This document shows, in pieces, positions 1 to 6,394 of a DNA stretch of 8,740 bases. A program made the position numbers and the translations under genes. The notes beneath the pieces were generated by a model. That model had not been told where the DNA came from. It worked only from the letters and a program-made list of their open reading frames with translations, and did not search any database. Position 1 is the first letter of the stretch. The number at the start of each line of letters is the position of its first letter. The DNA is from Candidatus Bathyarchaeota archaeon (lineage in GTDB: Archaea > Thermoproteota > Bathyarchaeia > TCS64): contig QMXQ01000056.1 of assembly GCA_003662205.1 (NCBI GenBank), positions 1-8,740 on the forward strand. Reading direction: 5' to 3'.

Positions 1-6
1 TCAGTG

Positions 7-27
7 TCTCCTCCCTTTTTGAGGAGA
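7..27 (+). promoter_or_regulatory. Hairpin sequestering the kinase Shine-Dalgarno
   Basis: Bases 7-13 (TCTCCTC) are the exact reverse complement of bases 21-27 (GAGGAGA), giving a 7-bp stem with a 7-base loop (CCTTTTT). The right arm contains GAGGAG, the only Shine-Dalgarno candidate before the TTG start at 29. If the mRNA begins upstream, this fold would hide the ribosome site, so translation could depend on opening the stem. The T-run sits in the loop rather than after the stem, which argues against a simple terminator. The pairing is seen directly; the regulatory role is inference. Confidence 0.4.
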
Positions 28-28
28 T

Positions 29-3000
29 TTGTCGACCGTCGATCGTCCCGAGCGGCATCGCATCCGGGTGCTCTACGTAGATGATGAGCCGGATCAGATC
101 GAGTTTGTGAAGCGTTTCTTGGAGATGGAGGACCCCGGTCTTCATGTGGATACGGCTTTATCGGCTACGGAGGCGTTACAAAAGCTGCGGGAACCCTACG
201 ACTGTGTGATATCTGATTACGTGATGCCCGACATGGACGGTCTGGAGCTGTGTCGACGTATCCGCGAGATGAGGAGGGTCCCGTTTATACTATACACGGG
301 ACAGGGCAGCGAGGAGGTGGCCGAGGCAGCGTTCGCGGCGGGGGTCGACGACTACATCCGGAAGGAGATCGACCCGAGCCACTACACGGTGCTGGTGCGA
401 CGCGTTAAGGCGGCGGTCGAGAAGCATCGCGCGGAGAACCTCATTCGCTATCTCAATCAGGCGCTGCGAGCCATCCGGAGCATCAACCAGCTCATCACCA
501 AGGAGAGGGACCGTAATAGGCTGCTGCAGCAGGTCTGCGATCTCCTCATCACGACCTCCAGCTACCTCGCTACCTGGATAATCCTGATGGAGGGCGATGG
601 CGAAGCGGTCTTCGCTTCAAACCCCGAGATAGTAGACCCCTTGAATAGGATAGTTGAGCTGATGAGAGGGGGGAATCCCCCAGCGTGTGTAAGAACGGCG
701 CTGGAACATCCCGGGGTGAATATAATCCCCAGCCATAAAGACTTCTGTGCCAACTGTCCTTTAGAAGGCAAAATTCCCGATGGCGCCATTTTGACCCGTC
801 AACTTGCCTACGGCGATAAGGTCTACGGCATCCTGACTGTGGTTGTGCCCCCGATAATGGTCGGCGAGGAAGAGCGGGACCTATTCAACGAGGTCGCGGG
901 CGACATCTCCTACGCCCTCTATGCCATCGAGCTGAATGAAGAACGGAAGAGGATGGAGGAAGAGCTCAGGGCGTCTGAAAGGAAGTTCAGGGTGCTAGCG
1001 GAGAATGCTGGCGATATACTCGCCATCATCGACCTAGACGGCAGGTTCACGTACCTCAGCAAAGGAACGATCCCGAAGGCAGGCTACACCGCTGATGATC
1101 TTCTCGGTAAGGACATGAGAGATATCCTCCTCCCCGAGTCAGCAAAAATTGCCAGCCAGAGGCTGAGGCGGTTTAAAAAGGGGGCACGTAGCCTCCCGCC
1201 TTACACTGTCTGGGTGAAGGCGAAGAGCGGCGCCTCGGTGCCTTTTGAGATAAATTCTTCGCCGATACTTCGGGACGGCGAGCTTGTCGGCGTACAGATC
1301 ATAGCCCGGGACGTTTCAGAGCGCATCCGATATCAAACACGCCTTGAAGCGCTCCACAGGCACGCCTCCTCCCTCAGTATTGTTGAGACCTTTGAGGAAG
1401 TCGTTAAATCGACGCTCGACGCCATGGAGGATGCCCTCGGCTTCGAATTTATTGCCTTTCTGATTGTCGAGGATAACAAACTAAGGACAGTAGGCATCCG
1501 GGGCGCCCCCCTCCTAGGTCTGAGCCTCCCCCTGGACGGGAAGGGCATCACCGTGAAGACGGCGCGCGAGCGCCGAACCGTCCGCGTCAACGACCTCCGG
1601 GGCGACCCCGACTTCGTTCGCGGCTCCACCGACAGCCTCTCGGAGCTCGCCGTCCCCGTCATCGTGGACGGAGAGGTGATCGCCGTTCTCAACGTTGAGA
1701 GCCTCCAGCTCGATGCTTTTACAGACGAGGATCAAAAGCTTTTGGAGATCCTAGCCCAGCACGTCGCCTCCGCGCTGACCCGGCTAAAACAAACCGAGCA
1801 GCTGAAGGTCTCAGAGCGGAGATACGCCAGTCTTCTTGAAGCGTCCATGGACGCGATCTTCGTCATCCAGGGGACTAAATACGTGTACGTGAATCAGGCC
1901 GCGGTGGAACTCCTCGGCTACAACCACCCTTCGGAACTGATAGGCAAGGACGCCATGCAATTCGTCGCTCCTGAAGATAGAGACGAGATCAGAAAAATCA
2001 CCCTTGGACGGCAGAGAGGCGAGCCAAAGCCTGGGCGATATGAAGCACAGCTGTTGAAAAAGGATGGAACCCGTGTCGACGTCGAGATGCATGTCTCCCT
2101 CATCGAGTTCGAGGATAAACCTGCCTCCCTCGCATTTATTCGAGATGTAACCTCAAGAAAAAGGTACGAACAGCGCCTCGAAGTTCTCCATAGGTATGCC
2201 GCCGAGCTGGCCGGGGCTGAGACCGTGGAGGCCGTGGCGGAGCTGACCTTCAACGCCATAGAGCAGGTCCTAGGATTCAATATGGGCAGCTTCGCCATCG
2301 TAGAGGGAGACCTCCTTCGCCACATCCTGATCAAGGGCGTTGAGACGGATGAGGTCTTAGAGATGCCGCTTGACGGACCTGGTATCACGGTAAGAGCCGT
2401 CAGAACTAGTGCAACCCAGCTGATACTTGACACAAGGAAAGACAAGGACTTCGTACCTGGATTCGCAGAAGACGCCTACCAGACCCTTTCGGAGCTCGCC
2501 GTCCCCGTGAAGATCGACAGTGAGGTTGTGGCCATCATCAACATCGAGAGCACGAAGCTCAACGCCTTCACAGAGGCGGATAAGAGGCTTCTGGAGATCT
2601 TCGCGGGACATGTCTCATCCACCATCAACCGGATCCGCCTCTTGGAGGCCAAGGAGATTCAGGCAGCGAAGATCGCCGCCCTCCATGAGAGCGCCTCCAA
2701 GCTAGCTTACGTAAAGAACAGAAAGGAGGCCTTCAACGCTACCTTAGACTCGTTGAGAAGTGTCTTGGGCTTCCAGTGGGCTGGGATCAGCGTTGTTGAG
2801 GGCGGCGTAGCTCGATATGTTGCCTATATTGGTGTAGAGCTGCCGAAGGACTGGGTCATTCCGCTTGATCAACCCAGTATCACTGCTAGAGTTGTAAGGA
2901 CCGGTCGTTCACAGCTGATTCATGATGTCCGGCTGGATCCTGAATACATCCATGCGCCAATAGAAGGACGGGAAGAGCCCCCCTTTCTCTCAGAGCTTGC

Positions 3001-3859
3001 GGTGCCCGTCAAGGTCGACGACAAGGTAGTCGCGGTGATCAACGTCGAGAAGAAAACCGTAGCTGCTTTCACGGAGGATGATCGTAGGCTTGTTGAGATC
3101 CTCGCGGAGCATCTCGCCTCCGCCCTCAGCCGTCTTCGACGGGTTGATGAGCTAGAGCGGTTGGTTGATGAGAGGACCCGAGACCTCCTTGACGCGGAGC
3201 GTATGGCTGCAGCCGGCAGCGTCGCTTCTATGGTGGGTCATGACCTTAGAGGCCCCCTCCAGACCATCAAGAACGCTGTCTATCTCATCCGACGCGCCCC
3301 CGAGGAGATGGAGGAGCTGCTTAAAACCATTGACAATGCCGTTGAATACGCCGCCCAGATGCTCGAGGAGATCCGGCATCGAACTCGGGAGTCCCCTCTG
3401 AAGACGGAACCCGTTGACCTTGCCGGTCTCATACGAAAGGCGGCTGACGACGCCGCGCTTCCCCCCCCCATAGAGTTGATCCTTAGCCTCGGAGAGGGGT
3501 TAGAATCCATCTCCCTAGACCCGATGAAGATACGCCGAGTGCTCGACAACCTCATCAGGAATGCTGTGGAGGCGATGCTCCAGGGAGGCTCGCTAACCCT
3601 TTCAGCCGAGAAAAGGAAAGATCACATCGTCATCAAGGTCAGAGACACCGGCAAGGGTATTCCAAAGGAGATCCTGCCGAACCTATTCAAACCCTTCCAT
3701 ACGACAAAACCCAAGGGCACAGGCCTGGGCCTCGCCTACTGCAAGCGGGCGGTGGAGGCACATGGAGGAACCATTACGGCAGAATCCAGAGAAGGGGAAG
3801 GAACCACCTTCATCATCACTCTTCCCGTTAAGAGGTCTCAAGTGAACTCCAAGCACTAA
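29..3859 (+). CDS. Cytosolic hybrid sensor histidine kinase, REC-GAF-PAS-GAF-PAS-GAF-GAF-HisKA-HATPase
   Basis: A soluble two-component kinase of 1276 residues with no membrane segment or signal peptide. The N-terminal receiver domain (about 12-130) keeps D18/D19, the phospho-acceptor D63 in SDYVMPDMDG, T90 and K112. Then come GAF1 (about 140-303, with C220, C240 and C243), PAS1 (about 313-432), GAF2 (about 437-590), PAS2 (about 595-712), GAF3 (about 715-872) and GAF4 (about 880-1038). The transmitter follows: H1071 in HDLRGPL, N-box DNLIRNAVEAM near 1173-1183, DTGKGIP near 1206-1212, and GTGLGL near 1230-1235. All residues needed for autophosphorylation and the receiver are present. Start: the frame is closed by a TGA at 20-22, so TTG 29 behind GAGGAG is the longest option; GTG 68 would cut just before the receiver core. 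There is no DNA-binding domain and no partner regulator in the window, so the output is unknown; the receiver may take phosphate from its own or another kinase. Ligands of the GAF/PAS domains cannot be read from sequence. Confidence 0.93.
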   Translation: MSTVDRPERHRIRVLYVDDEPDQIEFVKRFLEMEDPGLHVDTALSATEALQKLREPYDCVISDYVMPDMDGLELCRRIREMRRVPFILYTGQGSEEVAEAAFAAGVDDYIRKEIDPSHYTVLVRRVKAAVEKHRAENLIRYLNQALRAIRSINQLITKERDRNRLLQQVCDLLITTSSYLATWIILMEGDGEAVFASNPEIVDPLNRIVELMRGGNPPACVRTALEHPGVNIIPSHKDFCANCPLEGKIPDGAILTRQLAYGDKVYGILTVVVPPIMVGEEERDLFNEVAGDISYALYAIELNEERKRMEEELRASERKFRVLAENAGDILAIIDLDGRFTYLSKGTIPKAGYTADDLLGKDMRDILLPESAKIASQRLRRFKKGARSLPPYTVWVKAKSGASVPFEINSSPILRDGELVGVQIIARDVSERIRYQTRLEALHRHASSLSIVETFEEVVKSTLDAMEDALGFEFIAFLIVEDNKLRTVGIRGAPLLGLSLPLDGKGITVKTARERRTVRVNDLRGDPDFVRGSTDSLSELAVPVIVDGEVIAVLNVESLQLDAFTDEDQKLLEILAQHVASALTRLKQTEQLKVSERRYASLLEASMDAIFVIQGTKYVYVNQAAVELLGYNHPSELIGKDAMQFVAPEDRDEIRKITLGRQRGEPKPGRYEAQLLKKDGTRVDVEMHVSLIEFEDKPASLAFIRDVTSRKRYEQRLEVLHRYAAELAGAETVEAVAELTFNAIEQVLGFNMGSFAIVEGDLLRHILIKGVETDEVLEMPLDGPGITVRAVRTSATQLILDTRKDKDFVPGFAEDAYQTLSELAVPVKIDSEVVAIINIESTKLNAFTEADKRLLEIFAGHVSSTINRIRLLEAKEIQAAKIAALHESASKLAYVKNRKEAFNATLDSLRSVLGFQWAGISVVEGGVARYVAYIGVELPKDWVIPLDQPSITARVVRTGRSQLIHDVRLDPEYIHAPIEGREEPPFLSELAVPVKVDDKVVAVINVEKKTVAAFTEDDRRLVEILAEHLASALSRLRRVDELERLVDERTRDLLDAERMAAAGSVASMVGHDLRGPLQTIKNAVYLIRRAPEEMEELLKTIDNAVEYAAQMLEEIRHRTRESPLKTEPVDLAGLIRKAADDAALPPPIELILSLGEGLESISLDPMKIRRVLDNLIRNAVEAMLQGGSLTLSAEKRKDHIVIKVRDTGKGIPKEILPNLFKPFHTTKPKGTGLGLAYCKRAVEAHGGTITAESREGEGTTFIITLPVKRSQVNSKH
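1337..3142 (+). repeat. Three paralogous GAF modules inside the kinase gene
   Basis: Units lie at about 1337-1798, 2171-2644 and 2666-3142. Each encodes a helical lead-in resembling LEALHRHASSLS, then a shared core: LDGPGITVRAVRT-like, a D-R-DPDFV-like stretch, SELAVPVKVD, VVAVINVE, AFTEEDRRLLEILA and HVASAL. The first two units share an identical 20-base run at 1640-1659 and 2489-2508, while the third is more divergent at the DNA level. PAS2 lies between the first two units, and the third follows the second directly. This points to internal duplication; the order of events is inference. Confidence 0.75.
3461..3469 (+). repeat. C9 homopolymer in kinase coding sequence
   Basis: Nine consecutive C bases encode P1145-P1147, in the linker between the HisKA dimerisation helices and the HATPase domain. 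The reading frame is intact as given. A one-base change here would separate the H-box from the ATP-binding domain, so this is a place to check for sequencing error or slippage. Confidence 0.6.
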
Positions 3860-3870
3860 TGAATCCGGTA

Positions 3871-3908
3871 GATGGAGCACGAATGTCTCCATCAAGCGGG
3901 CCGGTTTT
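3871..3908 (+). terminator. Candidate terminator after the kinase gene
   Basis: GATGGAG (3871-3877) pairs perfectly with CTCCATC (3887-3893), starting 11 bases after the kinase stop codon, with two further possible pairs inside the loop across a one-base bulge. A short T4 run follows at 3905-3908, about 11 bases beyond the stem. The distance to the T-run is long for a classical bacterial terminator. The stem is visible; its role is inferred from position. Confidence 0.35.
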
Positions 3909-3913
3909 AAATA
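3905..3913 (+). promoter_or_regulatory. Archaeal TATA-like box for the dehydrogenase gene
   Basis: TTTTAAATA lies 40-49 bases upstream of the ATG at 3954. Archaeal transcription usually begins about 25 bases downstream of the box centre, which would put the start near 3933-3937 and leave a leader of roughly 17-21 bases containing the SD at 3940-3945. The spacing fits a leadered archaeal gene well. Known rule plus visible sequence; not proven. Confidence 0.5.
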
Positions 3914-3939
3914 ATCCGAGGAATAAAGTTCACTCTACT

Positions 3940-3945
3940 GGTGGA
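3940..3945 (+). promoter_or_regulatory. Ribosome binding site of the dehydrogenase gene
   Basis: GGTGGA sits 8 bases before the ATG at 3954 and resembles the archaeal GGAGGTGAT consensus core. It supports ATG 3954 as the start, which also places the Rossmann motif immediately at the N-terminus as expected for the family. Confidence 0.55.
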
Positions 3946-3953
3946 ATGTTGAT

Positions 3954-5135
3954 ATGAGGGTACTCGTATTGGGCATCGGTAAGATGGGGTACGGGCTGTT
4001 GAAGGACTTGGACGCCCAGCCCCATGTATCTGAGATCGTCGCTGCCGATGTCAACCTTGAGCGGGCGAAGCGCTTCGCGGAACGGGTCGGCGGCGAGAAG
4101 ATCGAGGTCCAACGAGTGGATGTGACCGACAGGCGCGAAACGGTGAAGCTCATGCGCGAGGGCTTCGACGTCGTGGCCAGCGCGCTGCCGCGCCCCTTCT
4201 GCAACGCGGCCGCGGCCGCCGCCATCGAGGCGGGGATAGGGTACGCGGACGTGGCGGCGTCCTTCGCCACCATCTTCGACCTCGATGACGCGGCCAAGAG
4301 GGCCGGCGTCACCGTCGTCCCCCACATAGGGCTCGACATCGGCATCGACCGCGTCCTCTGCGGCGTCGGCGCCCGGAAGCTGGACAAGCCTGAGCGGTTC
4401 CACGTCTGGTGCGGCGGTTTCCCTCAGCGGGGGACCCCCGGCTACAACAATCCCCTCCGGTACAAGATCTCGTGGTACTGGCCGTACGCGGCCCTCGGCA
4501 ACGTCGGCGTCTCCCGGGTGCTGAAGGACGGGGAGATCGTCGAGATCCCCCGTCTCAGCGACCCCGAGGAGATCGTCTTCCCTGAGCCCATCGGCAGATG
4601 CGAGGCCTACACCACCGGCGACCTCATCGACGTGGTCGAGCACCTGGGGCTGGAAGGGGTGAAGGACGCGTGGGCGAAGACCGTCCGCTGGGAGGGGCAC
4701 TGCGAGATCTGGCGGAAGCTCATCGACCTCCACCTGCTTGACGAGGAGCCCGTGAAGGTGAAGGAAGTCGAGGTCTCCCCCCGAGACTTCTTCCTGGCGC
4801 TGGGGGAGAAGACGCTACAGTATGAGCCGGGCGAGGGGGACGCCATCTGCCAGAGGGTGGAGGTCTCCGGCGTCAAGGACGGGCAGCCGGCCGCGTACAT
4901 CTACGAGTTCATCGACCTCTATGACCCCGTGAACGACATCTCCGCGATGGCGAGGACGACGGCGTTTCCGTGTAGCATCGTCGCCCAGATGATCGCCCGG
5001 GGCGAGTTCAAAGAAGCCGGCGTGATCCATCCTGTCAAGATCGGGTGGGACGAGGGGTTGTCTGAGCGGTTCTTCGAGGAGCTCGCGAGGCGGCGGATAA
5101 ACATCACGGAGAAGTTCATCAAGCCATTCAACTAA
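3954..5135 (+). CDS. Saccharopine dehydrogenase / lysine 6-dehydrogenase family oxidoreductase
   Basis: A 393-residue cytosolic NAD(P)-dependent oxidoreductase. The N-terminal Rossmann fold begins at residue 2 with VLVLGIGKMG (G7, G9, G12), and an acidic D32 at the end of strand 2 suggests NAD(H) rather than NADP(H) preference. Residues about 1-120 form the nucleotide-binding domain, 120-350 the catalytic/substrate domain, and the C-terminus returns with MARTTAFPCSIVAQMIARGE (about 325-344), a segment typical of the saccharopine dehydrogenase-like and lysine 6-dehydrogenase families. KTVRWEGHCE (about 242-251) and FPEPIGRCEAYTT (about 205-217) also match the pattern of these proteins. The length is close to that of lysine 6-dehydrogenases. 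Family members act on lysine, saccharopine, carboxynorspermidine and related amino acids, so the exact substrate is not assigned. No lysine or polyamine gene is adjacent. The gene appears monocistronic, with its own TATA-like box and SD and a T-tract just after the stop. By eye it is more GC-rich than the kinase gene. Confidence 0.85.
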   Translation: MRVLVLGIGKMGYGLLKDLDAQPHVSEIVAADVNLERAKRFAERVGGEKIEVQRVDVTDRRETVKLMREGFDVVASALPRPFCNAAAAAAIEAGIGYADVAASFATIFDLDDAAKRAGVTVVPHIGLDIGIDRVLCGVGARKLDKPERFHVWCGGFPQRGTPGYNNPLRYKISWYWPYAALGNVGVSRVLKDGEIVEIPRLSDPEEIVFPEPIGRCEAYTTGDLIDVVEHLGLEGVKDAWAKTVRWEGHCEIWRKLIDLHLLDEEPVKVKEVEVSPRDFFLALGEKTLQYEPGEGDAICQRVEVSGVKDGQPAAYIYEFIDLYDPVNDISAMARTTAFPCSIVAQMIARGEFKEAGVIHPVKIGWDEGLSERFFEELARRRINITEKFIKPFN

Positions 5136-5143
5136 CCACCACA

Positions 5144-5168
5144 TTTTTTCTTCCTCTCAATGAAAAAA
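5144..5168 (+). terminator. T-tract terminator candidate after the dehydrogenase gene
   Basis: A T6 run at 5144-5149, followed by a pyrimidine-rich stretch, begins 8 bases after the stop codon. Archaeal RNA polymerase can terminate on such U-tracts without a hairpin. TTTTTTC (5144-5150) is also the exact reverse complement of GAAAAAA (5162-5168), giving a weak A/T stem with an 11-base loop. A second GC-rich stem, CGGGG (5169-5173) with CCCCG (5184-5188), follows directly. Confidence 0.45.
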
Positions 5169-5203
5169 CGGGGCGGAGCCGGTCCCCGCGTGCGGAAGAC
5201 TCA

Positions 5204-5213
5204 TTAAGTATAT
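5204..5213 (+). promoter_or_regulatory. TATA-like element at the acyltransferase start
   Basis: TTAAGTATAT overlaps the annotated ATG at 5212. If it is a real TATA box, transcription would start near 5230-5235, downstream of that ATG and close to the in-frame GTG at 5230. This would favour a leaderless or nearly leaderless GTG start. It could also be a chance A/T patch in the short intergenic region. Confidence 0.3.
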
Positions 5214-6390
5214 GAGACGTGGAAGTTCCGTGCAGCAGGCTAAAACATCCGTAGTCCGCCCGAAGACATCTGCCCGGCTTCCGTTCATCGACTTCGCCCG
5301 GGGCGTCGTGATGGTGTTGATGGCGTGGGACCACGTCTCGGGCTTCTGGAACAGGTACCACCACGGGGGCGAGGGGATCCTGGGGCGGAGGCCCCCCTTC
5401 GTGAACCTCACATGGTTCCTGGCTCGGTTCGTCAGCCACTACTGCGCGCCCACCTTCATATTCCTCGCCGGCACCGCCCTCGCCCTCTCCACGGCGAAGA
5501 GGCTCGGCCGCGGCGAGTCCCAGGGGCGCATCACCCTCAGGATGATTAAGCGGGGCCTGGTGCTGCTCCTGCTGGAGGCCCTGGTCGTCGCCCCTGCCTT
5601 CGACCTGCCCCCGACGTACTTCGGGGTCATCGCCTGTATCGGCGTCTGCTTCATCATCTTCAGCATCTACAGGAGGCTGCCGCCCATCGTCATCCTCATC
5701 CTGTCGCTGGTCATCGTCCTGAATCACCCGTTCCTCGACCTAAGCTTCATCCCCAGGGACACATGGTGGGGTTGGTACCTCCGGGTCATCATCCACGAGC
5801 CCAACTTCGACTGGTGGCCCTACGTGGGCCTCTACCCCATCATACCCTGGATAGGTGTGATGGGCCTCGGATGGTGCTTCGGCGTCTACCTCTCCCGGCG
5901 CGACCCCGAGCAGATAAGAGCACTCAAGGTGCCCCTCCTAGCGGCGGGCGGTGCATCCTATCTGCTCTGGTTCGTGGTCAGGTGGCTGAACGGCTATGGA
6001 AATCTCCTCCCCCGGCGGGGCTGGGGGGACCCCATCATAGACTGGTTGTACGTGTCGAAGTATCCGCCGAGCCTAGCGTTCCTGCTCTGGACCCTCGGCG
6101 GCATGTCCCTCTTCCTAGCCCTAGGCCTCTACCTACAGGATCGACGAGGATTCAACCGGGGGATCACGGGCGTCATCCTCACCTTCGGCAGGACGCCCCT
6201 CTTCTTCTACATCACCCATCTCTGGCTGTATCGGGTCCGGCTTCCAGGTGTTGCGAGACCGAGGTTCTCTCTGCCGTTATTCCCCACCCTAGCGTTCTGG
6301 CTGGTGGGGCTGTTCATTCTCTGGCAGCTCTGCCTTCGATACGAGCGGTTGAAAAGAAGGCATCCAAATTCCATACTTCAGTACATCTAA
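5212..6390 (+). CDS. Polytopic membrane acyltransferase, HGSNAT catalytic / DUF1624 family
   Basis: A 392-residue integral membrane protein with about ten hydrophobic segments (near 28-44, 66-92, 112-130, 135-152, 158-172, 202-226, 238-258, 285-306, 318-338 and 356-376). The family signature is clear: PFIDFARGVVMVLMAWDH near 24-41 with D27, R30 and H41; HYCAPTFIFLAGTALAL near 76-92; YPIIPWIGVMGLGWCFG near 208-224; and FGRTPLFFYITHLWL near 325-339. In human heparan-alpha-glucosaminide N-acetyltransferase the histidine of the DH pair is the active-site residue, carrying acetyl from cytosolic acetyl-CoA across the membrane to an amino sugar. By analogy this protein may acetylate an extracytoplasmic sugar or cell-surface glycan; the acceptor is unknown. 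ATG 5212 has no good SD. GTG 5230, preceded by GTGGA, would give a protein 6 residues shorter with the same domain. Only one base separates its stop from the next gene, so the two are likely co-transcribed. Confidence 0.85.
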   Translation: MRRGSSVQQAKTSVVRPKTSARLPFIDFARGVVMVLMAWDHVSGFWNRYHHGGEGILGRRPPFVNLTWFLARFVSHYCAPTFIFLAGTALALSTAKRLGRGESQGRITLRMIKRGLVLLLLEALVVAPAFDLPPTYFGVIACIGVCFIIFSIYRRLPPIVILILSLVIVLNHPFLDLSFIPRDTWWGWYLRVIIHEPNFDWWPYVGLYPIIPWIGVMGLGWCFGVYLSRRDPEQIRALKVPLLAAGGASYLLWFVVRWLNGYGNLLPRRGWGDPIIDWLYVSKYPPSLAFLLWTLGGMSLFLALGLYLQDRRGFNRGITGVILTFGRTPLFFYITHLWLYRVRLPGVARPRFSLPLFPTLAFWLVGLFILWQLCLRYERLKRRHPNSILQYI

Positions 6391-6394
6391 GGTG
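6391..6394 (+). promoter_or_regulatory. GGTG ribosome site at the permease gene start
   Basis: GGTG directly follows the preceding TAA stop (6388-6390). It is spaced 6 bases from the in-frame TTG at 6401, a good SD distance, whereas GTG 6392 lies inside the GGTG itself and TTG 6395 directly abuts it. By this criterion TTG 6401 may be the true start, shortening the protein by three residues. The choice does not affect any domain. Confidence 0.4.

Noticed and set aside
1918..2445. Minus-strand 175-codon open frame within the kinase gene
   Set aside because: Ser/Thr-rich shadow opposite PAS2/GAF3; no SD or recognisable domain.
3930..4733. Long minus-strand open frame (267 codons) opposite the dehydrogenase gene
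   Set aside because: It is antisense to a clearly recognisable Rossmann enzyme, its protein is rich in Asp/Val/Arg repeats typical of GC-rich shadows, and it shows no domain.
5169..5188. GC-rich stem CGGGG/CCCCG as a riboswitch or operator
   Set aside because: Too short, with no conserved core motif; probably incidental or part of the end of the preceding transcript.
5128..5727. Minus-strand open frame of 199 codons opposite the acyltransferase gene
   Set aside because: Very acidic, low-complexity product with no motif; it opposes the conserved DUF1624 signature region.
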